Source: PGYR01 sp040264895 (lineage in GTDB: Bacteria; Bacteroidota; Ignavibacteria; Kapaibacteriales; UBA2268). From it: a stretch of 9,183 bases of DNA. The stretch spans positions 1-9,183 of the forward strand of contig JBDQHL010000059.1 in NCBI GenBank assembly GCA_040264895.1. The letters are read 5' to 3'. Shown here piece by piece: positions 1 through 5,145 of this stretch; the first letter of the stretch is position 1, and each line of letters starts with the position of its first letter. A program made the position numbers and the translations under genes. The notes beneath the pieces were generated by a model. It had not been told where the DNA came from. It did no database searches and was given only the letters and a program-made list of their open reading frames with translations.

Positions 1-555
1 CAATATCATAATATACAATTGCAGCTTTTGGGTCATCCAATTTTTTATAGAGTTCAGCTGTAGAAAATTTTCTGTGAGCTAGTTTTGATCTCAATTCTAA
101 TATTTTATTATCAGCATCTTTTGCAAGTGAATCATTTGGATATGTACCTTGGAACTCTAATAAAGAAGAAATAGCCTTGTGAGTGTATTGTTGATCTCGT
201 TCGTGAGGAGGGGATAATTTGTAGTAGCAAAGAGCCTTTTTGTATAATGCTTGTTTATTATATTCTGATGATGGGTACACTCTTCTTAGAGAGTTGTAGT
301 TGAATGCCGCTAAAATATATTTCCCTCTTAAAAAGTCAAGCTCCGATAAATAAAACTGAGCATCATCTGCATATTTACTTGCAGGGTATTGAAGCTTGAT
401 CAAATCAAACATTTTTTGTGACTCTAAATAGTCCTCTTCTTCTTTGAGCTCAATCCCTTTGTTGTATAGATTTTCAGCTGACATATTTCTTGTATTAACC
501 GAGCTGCCACAAGAAGATAGAATAACAAGAGTTATAAGTATGATTATATATTTCA
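1..555 (-). CDS. bamD: BamD outer-membrane assembly lipoprotein (partial, C-terminus beyond window)
   Basis: This gene reads leftwards from the ATG at 553-555, and 185 codons are present before the window edge. The product starts with a short lipoprotein signal: Lys2, a run of Ile/Leu/Val, then a lipobox ending Leu-Ser-Ser-Cys16, so Cys16 should be lipidated. The mature part is a series of helical TPR-like repeats with typical BamD spacing, including A..YNKGIELKEEEDYLES, LQYPASKYADDAQFYLSE and FQGTYPNDSLAKDADNKI. The segment RSKLAHRKFSTAELY near residue 160 matches the conserved BamD region. BamD is the lipoprotein partner of BamA in beta-barrel insertion and would help to fold the barrel encoded at 1682-3082. 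Homologues are usually about 240-290 residues, so roughly 60-100 residues are missing. No clear Shine-Dalgarno lies before the start, and a terminator at 589-624 separates the gene from the tRNA upstream. The assignment comes from recognised repeat and lipobox patterns. Confidence 0.87.
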
Positions 556-588
556 TAACGTACTATACGGTAAATAAATAGTATTGTT

Positions 589-624
589 AAAAAAAAAGGT
601 TGATGACTATAATAATCATCAACC
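589..624 (-). terminator. Rho-independent terminator of tRNA-Leu
   Basis: On the minus strand a perfect 9-bp stem (GGTTGATGA at 616-624 with TCATCAACC at 598-606) and a 9-nt loop is followed by nine T residues (589-597). It begins 5 nt after the tRNA 3' end and lies 34 nt before the bamD start. It therefore ends the tRNA transcript and suggests that bamD has its own promoter or depends on read-through. Confidence 0.88.
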
Positions 625-628
625 CTTT

Positions 629-715
629 TGGTACCCAGAGGGGGACTTGAACCCCCACGATGTTGCCATCACAGGATTTTAAGTCCTGAGCGTCTACCAA
701 TTCCGCCATCCGGGC
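629..715 (-). tRNA. tRNA-Leu, anticodon UAA
   Basis: The 87-nt sequence folds as a class II tRNA with acceptor strands GCCCGGA and TCTGGGT, discriminator A73 and an encoded CCA (629-631). The D-arm holds GGCGGAATTGGTAGACGC, the usual tRNA-Leu pattern. The anticodon arm is CAGGA-CTTAAAA-TCCTG with anticodon TAA. The long variable arm has stem GATG/CATC with loop GCAA, and the T-arm is GGGGG-TTCAAGT-CCCCC. It decodes UUA and UUG, which are frequent codons in this AT-rich genome. The first acceptor pair is G1-U72 rather than G-C. The gene is probably transcribed alone, from the TAGCTTTG box at 730-737 to the terminator at 589-624. Confidence 0.97.
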
Positions 716-729
716 ACAAAATTGAGTAG

Positions 730-737
730 CAAAGCTA
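730..737 (-). promoter_or_regulatory. Probable -7 promoter box of tRNA-Leu (TAGCTTTG)
   Basis: Read on the minus strand, the sequence TAGCTTTG matches the Bacteroidota -7 consensus TAnnTTTG. It ends 14 nt before the tRNA 5' end, a reasonable distance for a start site a few bases downstream. The expected TTG or TTTG element about 20 nt further upstream is not clear; only a T-rich CTTT lies there. The same 115-nt spacer (716-830) must also hold the divergent promoter of the lipoprotein operon, for which I find no perfect match. A TATTTTG at 776-782 is one base too short. Confidence 0.5.
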
Positions 738-817
738 AGCAACTTTTTTTTAAATAAAAAGAAAAAATGAAAAAATATTTTGAAACATTTATATTGCTGT
801 CGCGTTGTAAAAATAAA

Positions 818-822
818 AGGAG
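818..822 (+). promoter_or_regulatory. Strong Shine-Dalgarno that fixes the lipoprotein start
   Basis: AGGAG is followed by 8 nt and then ATG at 831. This start gives a lipoprotein signal sequence immediately. The alternative in-frame ATG at 780 adds 17 residues (beginning MKHLYCC) before the signal and has no ribosome binding site. The strong site stands out because bamD, mgtE and rpsT in this window lack one. Confidence 0.75.
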
Positions 823-830
823 ATAAAATT

Positions 831-1679
831 ATGAAAAAATTACTATTTATAGTCGTACCTCTTGTTCTTAGTACTTTAGCATGTACATCGACTAGAACAA
901 ATAATTATTATACATATGACAAGCCTGATCAGCAAACTGTAGTTAAAGATGGTAACAATTCTAAATGGGTTAACCCTATGCAGGGCGATGTATCACAAGG
1001 TGATAATATTTATACGGATGATCAGGGTGGTGGAGTTACTATAGTTAATAATTACTACAATGATAGAAATCCTTTTTATCAACCTGTTGTAGTACCTTGG
1101 TGGAACAATGTATATACCAATGGTTTTTGGGGAGGCCCTTTTATGGGGTTTTCATTTGGTTGGAATAACTATTGGGGTTTCAATGGGTTTAATAATTGGT
1201 TTTCACCTTGGTATCGTTTTCACCCAGGCTTTGGTCTAGGTTGGAACACTTTCTATGCTAATGGTTTTGGCCATCATCACAATAATAATCATTGGGCAAA
1301 TAATAACAGAGCAAGAGAATATAATAGAAGGCATGATAATTACTATAGGTCTCCAGAAAGAAGACAAATTAGTTCAAGAACTGCTATGAGTGGTTCGAAT
1401 AGAGTTTCTACAACTAACGGACTAAATTCTAGAAGATCAACTTATAATTCAATAAATAGAAGCTCGAGAGGCTCTCGAAATACAAATAATAGTAACGTTA
1501 GAAGTTCAAGAACTAACTCACGTGAAAGTAGTTCTAGACAACCAAGTTATAACAAAGGTTCCTCTGGTTCAAGTAGATCTGGTGGGTCTGGGTATAACCG
1601 TTCATCTGGTGGCTCATCTTCGTCAAGAGGTAGTGGATCTTCAGGTAGCTCAAGTTCTCGTAGGGGTGGAAGGAGATAA
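831..1679 (+). CDS. Probable surface lipoprotein with aromatic/Asn/Gly core and Ser/Arg/Gly-rich tail, function unknown
   Basis: The protein has 282 residues from the ATG at 831. Residues 1-18 (MKKLL, a hydrophobic run, then Ser-Thr-Leu-Ala-Cys18) look like a lipoprotein signal, though Thr at -3 is not ideal. Residues 19-80 are polar and Asn/Asp/Gln-rich. Residues 81-155 are extremely rich in Trp, Phe, Tyr, Asn and Gly, with nine Trp and motifs such as GWNNYWGFNGFNNWF, ending in HHHNNNHW. Residues 160-282 are low complexity with 25 Arg and 1 Lys against 4 acidic residues, Ser/Gly runs and the end RRGGRR. I recognise no enzymatic domain. From memory, similar Asn/Trp/Gly-rich proteins sit next to FadL or 'hemin receptor' genes in Bacteroidota, sometimes with misleading names such as vitellogenin-like; this recollection is unverified. 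The barrel gene follows after 2 nt, so a joint role at the outer membrane is likely. Confidence 0.8.
   Translation: MKKLLFIVVPLVLSTLACTSTRTNNYYTYDKPDQQTVVKDGNNSKWVNPMQGDVSQGDNIYTDDQGGGVTIVNNYYNDRNPFYQPVVVPWWNNVYTNGFWGGPFMGFSFGWNNYWGFNGFNNWFSPWYRFHPGFGLGWNTFYANGFGHHHNNNHWANNNRAREYNRRHDNYYRSPERRQISSRTAMSGSNRVSTTNGLNSRRSTYNSINRSSRGSRNTNNSNVRSSRTNSRESSSRQPSYNKGSSGSSRSGGSGYNRSSGGSSSSRGSGSSGSSSSRRGGRR
1671..1675 (+). promoter_or_regulatory. Shine-Dalgarno of the FadL-like gene, inside the lipoprotein gene
   Basis: AGGAG lies 6 nt before the ATG at 1682 and within the last codons of the lipoprotein gene, where it helps to encode the terminal Gly-Arg-Arg. The stop codon at 1677-1679 is 2 nt from the next start. 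This layout favours translational coupling of the two genes. Confidence 0.75.
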
Positions 1680-1681
1680 TA

Positions 1682-3082
1682 ATGGGTAGGTATATAGTTA
1701 TTCTATTGTTAACTACACCACTTCTTAAAGCACAGAATATTGATGGAATTTTTATTGATTTGATTAGATACTCTCAATCAAATTACACCTCAAATGCACG
1801 TTCAGCTGCACTGGGTATTGCTTATAAAGGAATTCTTAATGACAACGCGAGTATTGTTAATAATCCAGCTGGACTTACCTCATCAAATTTTTCAGAATTG
1901 AGTGTTGGTGTGAATTATAGAGATAATTCTAACTCGCACTCTTTTCTTCTTAATAATTACCAAACTAAAAGTAATAATACTTATCTGAATGATTTCAGTA
2001 TTGCTGGACCTATTTTCGAAAATCTAAATGATTCGCAGAATCTGTTCTTCGGATTATCTTACAATTCATTTGCTATAACTGATAGAAGGATAAATTATAA
2101 TACTTATAATCCTGGTTTGTCTTATACTGGTTATGAAATCATAAACGATAGACAATGGACTAGAAATTTAGCCCTGGAAAATGATTCTTTTATTTTGGTG
2201 GACGATAATCTTTATCAAAATTACAACCTGAACGAAAGTGGAAGAAAACATAACTTAAGCTTAGCTTTAGCTTCACAAATTGATGAATCTTTTTCAATAG
2301 GTGGTAGTGTAAACATATCTTACGGTTTTTTTGATTACAATAGAGTATATCTAGAGCAAGATAGATTTGGTTTTTATGAATCAGAAGAACCTGACAATAA
2401 TCAAGGGGTAGATGAGATAAGACATACATTGAACTATTCTCATGATTATCTTTCTGCTAGTTTTAATTTAGGTATAATGTATAATGTATATTCTACATAT
2501 AGATTTACTTTTAACTTTACTACACCTGAGAGTATGGTTGTTGATGAACTTTTCATTGAGAGAGTAACATTAACCCAAGATGATGGCAGAAAGTTCAGTT
2601 ATGATAATCTTGGAGTATCAAGTAGTAGCGTTTTTAAGGTTTCTTTGCCCTGGTCTTTGGATTTTGGAGCTTCTTATAAACTTAAAGACCTAATAGTAGC
2701 AGGTGCTGTAAAACTAAAAAATTATAATGCTATTGATTTTTTCGAAGCTGACGACGACTACTTTCTAGATTTGAATAGTAATGTAAACTCTCAATTCAAG
2801 ACATCATTCGAATATGGAGCTGGAATTGAATACAATATTCCATATACAATATTCAAGGTGAGAGGTGGCTATACTGCTATTACTAGTCCGGTAGAGGGCA
2901 GCAATGAGATAACAGAATTAATTACTGCTGGATTTAGTATGTTTATAATCGAAGCGATTAGGTTAGATTTTTTCTACCAAAACGTGAGATTTGATGAACA
3001 ACTATTTCTTTATGGAACAACTAACCTACAGAATGAAAACAAATCAGAGACTTTTGGGCTTGGTATCACGTATAGGTATTAA
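1682..3082 (+). CDS. FadL/OmpP1/TodX-like outer-membrane beta-barrel protein
   Basis: The protein has 466 residues. It begins with a short signal peptide (MGRYIVILLLTTPLLKA, probable cut before Gln18). The N-terminal segment SNARSAALGIAYKGILNDNA, followed by SIVNNPAGL (NPAG at residues 61-64), is the hallmark of the FadL-like family and of related Bacteroidota barrels. The rest alternates polar and hydrophobic residues, with many Tyr/Phe/Asn strand patterns, and ends ...GLGITYRY, with a terminal aromatic residue as expected for a Bam substrate. FadL proteins are outer-membrane channels for hydrophobic compounds such as fatty acids or aromatics. The substrate cannot be inferred here, and the common name 'hemin receptor' is not supported by any visible motif. 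A PorV-like role is less likely but not excluded. The gene is coupled to the lipoprotein gene upstream, and its stop overlaps the mgtE stop on the other strand. Confidence 0.8.
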   Translation: MGRYIVILLLTTPLLKAQNIDGIFIDLIRYSQSNYTSNARSAALGIAYKGILNDNASIVNNPAGLTSSNFSELSVGVNYRDNSNSHSFLLNNYQTKSNNTYLNDFSIAGPIFENLNDSQNLFFGLSYNSFAITDRRINYNTYNPGLSYTGYEIINDRQWTRNLALENDSFILVDDNLYQNYNLNESGRKHNLSLALASQIDESFSIGGSVNISYGFFDYNRVYLEQDRFGFYESEEPDNNQGVDEIRHTLNYSHDYLSASFNLGIMYNVYSTYRFTFNFTTPESMVVDELFIERVTLTQDDGRKFSYDNLGVSSSSVFKVSLPWSLDFGASYKLKDLIVAGAVKLKNYNAIDFFEADDDYFLDLNSNVNSQFKTSFEYGAGIEYNIPYTIFKVRGGYTAITSPVEGSNEITELITAGFSMFIIEAIRLDFFYQNVRFDEQLFLYGTTNLQNENKSETFGLGITYRY

Positions 3083-4425
3083 CTCAACATATAGATTGCC
3101 AAATTGAAGTAAATCAAAAGCCCTGATACATCTACTAATGTTGTTATCAATGGTCCTGATATTACTGCTGGGTCCAAGTTTAGCTTATGCAATAGTATTG
3201 GCAACAAACTACCAATTATATTTGCCCAAAGTATAAGGACGATCAACGATGTGCTTATTATCCATGCAATCTGCATACCGTCGTTTGATTCCAAAAAACC
3301 ACGCAAGAAAGCAACTATTGCTAAAGAGAGCCCTAATAATAAACCAACTACTAATTCTTTTCTAAATACTTTTAGCCAATCTTTATAACGAATGTCATCA
3401 GTTGCAATTCCACGAATAATAAGGGTTGCTGATTGAGTTCCCGAATTACCACCTGTTCCTGTAAGTAATGGAATAAATGCGACTAACGAGACTAACGCAA
3501 CAGTAACATAATCATAGTGACTTATTACTGATGCTGTTATAAAATTAGCAAAAACCATAGCCATTAGCCAAGGTATTCGTTTGAAATATAGCTTAAACAC
3601 GCTAGCACTTAAATAAGATTGATCCAAAGGGTTAATACCCGATGTTCTCTGGAAATCTTCTGTTGCTTCTTCTTCTGATACATCATATATATCATCGAAT
3701 GTAACAATTCCTACTATATGACCATTAGAATCTACCACAGGTAGTGCCAATACATCATATTTTTCGAACATCCTAACGGCTTCTTCTCTATCATCAAATG
3801 CTGACAATGAAAGAAAAGAATCATCCATCAAATCTGATATTTTTCTATTTTCGGAAGATAGTATTATATTCTTAAGTAATATGTCATCAATTAATCTACC
3901 ATTATCGTCAGTAACATATACCCTGTATATCGTTTCACTATCTTTACCAAACCTTCTTATGTGCTCCAAAGTATCAGATATTGTAAAATCTTGCTGAACA
4001 GCAACGAAGTCAGGAGTCATAAGTCTACCGATACTTTCTTCAGGATATCCAAGCAAATATCTCGCTTCTTTCAAATCTTCAGAAGAAAGCATATTCAGAA
4101 GCGATTTGGTAACCTTAGCAGGTAACTCTTCCAAAAGTGCAGTTCTATCATCAGGGGGCATATCTGCCAATAGGCGCCTTGTTTCTCCGTCAGTCAACTC
4201 TTCTAATAGCTGATCGTGCTCATCTGAATCTATGTGGCTAAAGACCTGAGTGGAAACTTCTCTAGGTAAAGCCCTAAATAACAATACCTTATACTCTTTT
4301 TCTATTTCGAGTAGAAGTTCTGCAACTTCTGCGGGTTCCCAGCCTTCAAGACCAATACGAAGGTCTTTCCACCTTCTTTGTTTTATTATGTCTTCAATTT
4401 CTGGTCTTAGTAATTCTTTTAGCAT
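3079..4425 (-). CDS. mgtE: Mg2+ transporter MgtE
   Basis: This 448-residue protein is close in length to Thermus thermophilus MgtE (450). The domain order is complete. An acidic MgtE N-domain occupies about residues 1-130 (repeats such as LLEELTDGETRRLLADMPPDD). Two CBS domains follow at about 137-250 (LMTPDFVAVQQDFTISDTLEHIRR and VLALPVVDSNGHIVGIVTFDDI). A membrane part with about five helices spans 285-448. The signature PLLTGTGGNSGTQS lies at 319-332. The pore motif DPAVISGPLITTLVD ends at Asp432, the position known to be essential for Mg2+ passage in the Thermus protein. The channel imports Mg2+ across the inner membrane, and family knowledge says the N and CBS domains close it when cytosolic Mg2+ is high. 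There is no visible Shine-Dalgarno before the ATG at 4425. The gene is monocistronic, divergent from rpsT and convergent with the barrel gene with a 4-bp overlap. Confidence 0.96.
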   Translation of the reverse strand: MLKELLRPEIEDIIKQRRWKDLRIGLEGWEPAEVAELLLEIEKEYKVLLFRALPREVSTQVFSHIDSDEHDQLLEELTDGETRRLLADMPPDDRTALLEELPAKVTKSLLNMLSSEDLKEARYLLGYPEESIGRLMTPDFVAVQQDFTISDTLEHIRRFGKDSETIYRVYVTDDNGRLIDDILLKNIILSSENRKISDLMDDSFLSLSAFDDREEAVRMFEKYDVLALPVVDSNGHIVGIVTFDDIYDVSEEEATEDFQRTSGINPLDQSYLSASVFKLYFKRIPWLMAMVFANFITASVISHYDYVTVALVSLVAFIPLLTGTGGNSGTQSATLIIRGIATDDIRYKDWLKVFRKELVVGLLLGLSLAIVAFLRGFLESNDGMQIAWIISTSLIVLILWANIIGSLLPILLHKLNLDPAVISGPLITTLVDVSGLLIYFNLAIYMLS

Positions 4426-4498
4426 AAATGTAGAATTGTAATTAATTTCAGACTCAAAATAATTACAAAAAGAATAAATACAAATATTAAGGTCAATC

Positions 4499-4530
4499 TT
4501 TGTATTAATAATGCAAATACATTATATTTG
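4499..4530 (+). promoter_or_regulatory. Bacteroidota-type promoter of rpsT and tRNA-Arg
   Basis: TTTG (4499-4502) is followed after 20 nt by TATATTTG (4523-4530). This matches the known Bacteroidota promoter pattern, TTG or TTTG at -33 and TAnnTTTG at -7. Initiation a few bases downstream would give a leader of about 35 nt before the rpsT ATG at 4572. This is the best promoter in the window and the strongest single clue to the phylum. Confidence 0.8.
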
Positions 4531-4571
4531 TAGTCAAATATTTTACAAATAAAGTAATTAAATAAAAAATT

Positions 4572-4832
4572 ATGGCAAATCATCAATCAGCTGTCAAAAG
4601 AAATAGACAATCTAAGAAAAGAAATCTATACAATAGAGAATACAAAAAGCAAGTAAAAGTTGCTGTAAAGGCAGTTAGAGAATCAACTGATTACGAAAAT
4701 GGTATGAAAAACTTGTCTGATGCTGTTAAGGTATTAGACAGAGCTTCTGCTAAAGGTATTATTCACAAGAATAATGCTTCAAGAAGAAAATCAAGACTTT
4801 CTAAGTATATCAAATCTTTGAAAAAAGGTTAA
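4572..4832 (+). CDS. rpsT: 30S ribosomal protein S20
   Basis: The product has 86 residues, normal for S20, and is very basic. It begins MANHQSAVKRNRQSKKRN and contains the conserved helical segments VLDRASAKGIIHKNNASRRK and SRLSKYIKSL near the C-terminus. S20 binds 16S rRNA early in assembly of the small subunit. The start has no Shine-Dalgarno and is preceded by an A/T-only stretch, common for highly expressed genes in Bacteroidota. The gene has a strong promoter at 4499-4530. There is no terminator before tRNA-Arg, which starts 16 nt after the stop codon, so the two are probably transcribed together. Confidence 0.97.
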   Translation: MANHQSAVKRNRQSKKRNLYNREYKKQVKVAVKAVRESTDYENGMKNLSDAVKVLDRASAKGIIHKNNASRRKSRLSKYIKSLKKG

Positions 4833-4848
4833 TTAAGAATACTTAATT
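4831..4848 (+). repeat. Perfect inverted repeat filling the rpsT to tRNA-Arg spacer
   Basis: AATTAAG (4831-4837), the 4-nt loop AATA and CTTAATT (4842-4848) form a perfect 7-bp hairpin. It starts within the rpsT stop codon and ends at the base before tRNA-Arg G1. It has no T-tract and is weak (A/T-rich), so it is not a terminator. It could mark a processing site that separates the mRNA from the tRNA precursor, but this is inference. Confidence 0.55.
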
Positions 4849-4922
4849 GCACCCGTAGCTCAACTGGATAGAGCATCTGACTACGGATCAGAAGGTTTGG
4901 AGTTCGAATCTCTTCGGGTGTA
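4849..4922 (+). tRNA. tRNA-Arg, anticodon ACG
   Basis: The sequence folds as a 74-nt class I tRNA with acceptor strands GCACCCG and CGGGTGT and discriminator A73 at 4922. The D-arm is AGCTCAACTGGATAGAGC. The anticodon arm is TCTGA-CTACGGA-TCAGA with anticodon ACG, which is normally converted to ICG and reads CGU/CGC/CGA. The T-loop is TTCGAAT. CCA is not encoded, unlike the tRNA-Leu in this window, so it must be added after transcription. The T-stem holds one T-T mismatch (49-65) and a G-U pair, and the first acceptor pair is G1-U72. It is probably transcribed with rpsT and ended by the terminator at 4938-4972. Confidence 0.97.
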
Positions 4923-4937
4923 CTATAATAATATCAG

Positions 4938-4972
4938 AAAAGCATCTTCATTAGTTTGAAGGTGCTTTTTTT
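4938..4972 (+). terminator. Rho-independent terminator of the rpsT/tRNA-Arg unit
   Basis: A 10-bp stem AGCATCTTCA (4941-4950) and TGAAGGTGCT (4957-4966), with one T-G pair and a 6-nt loop, is followed by a T-tract to 4972. The A-run at 4938-4941 gives a shorter T4 run on the minus strand, so the hairpin may also stop transcripts coming from the right. Confidence 0.88.
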
Positions 4973-5084
4973 GTATATTAGCTATTATGAGTATTGTGAT
5001 TAGCGATATAAAGAACCCATACACCACTAGCGGTAGCATAACCAACTGGGACATACCTTGCTGGTATAAGGAACATAAGTAAAA
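4973..5084. other. Intergenic segment between two terminators with small ORFs on both strands
   Basis: Positions 4987-5082 (plus) encode 31 residues beginning MSIVISDIK and ending with a Trp/Cys/Tyr-containing stretch (NWDIPCWYKEHK). Positions 4978-5076 (minus) encode 32 residues beginning MFLIPARYVPV, with a hydrophobic, membrane-like centre (GYATASGVWVLYIAN). The two frames are aligned codon to codon on opposite strands. Neither has a Shine-Dalgarno or a convincing promoter. The GC content of the plus frame is about 40%, somewhat above what the AT-rich surroundings suggest. It may be a small gene, a relic, or non-coding RNA or DNA; I cannot decide from one sequence. Confidence 0.2.
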
Positions 5085-5113
5085 AGGCATCTTCTATAAA
5101 TAAGAAGATGCCT
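5081..5113 (-). terminator. Rho-independent terminator of the mutS2/oligopeptidase unit
   Basis: On the minus strand an 11-bp perfect stem (AGGCATCTTCT at 5103-5113 with AGAAGATGCCT at 5085-5095) and a 7-nt loop is followed by TTTTT (5081-5085). It lies 28 nt after the oligopeptidase stop codon. The stem shares the core GCATCTTC with the terminator at 4938-4972. Confidence 0.88.
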
Positions 5114-5128
5114 ATGTTATTAAGTGCA

Positions 5129-5145
5129 TTAGAATCTAATTCTAA
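5129..5145. repeat. 7-bp inverted repeat across the oligopeptidase stop codon
   Basis: TTAGAAT (5129-5135), the spacer CTA and ATTCTAA (5139-5145) form a perfect but A/T-rich inverted repeat that includes the TAG stop at 5142-5144. It has no T-tract and lies just before the real terminator. It may be chance in AT-rich DNA. Confidence 0.3.

Noticed and set aside
556..588. Sigma70-like promoter TTAACA, 17 nt, TATAGT before bamD
   Set aside because: The -10-like box is only 5 nt from the ATG and does not match the TAnnTTTG pattern seen elsewhere. In A/T-rich DNA such a match is easily chance.
780..830. In-frame ATG at 780 as start of the lipoprotein gene
   Set aside because: It would put 17 residues, including two Cys, before a good signal sequence and has no ribosome binding site. 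The ATG at 831 follows AGGAG at a normal distance.
2190..2429. 79-codon open frame on the minus strand inside the FadL-like gene
   Set aside because: It lies antisense to a well-supported barrel gene, has no ribosome binding site, and its product resembles no family.
4426..4498. Mg2+ riboswitch upstream of mgtE
   Set aside because: The region is short and A/T-rich, with no long stems or conserved blocks of the M-box type.
4849..5141. Phage or island attachment site at tRNA-Arg
   Set aside because: There is no duplicated tRNA 3' end, integrase gene or direct repeat in the window, and the terminator directly follows the tRNA.
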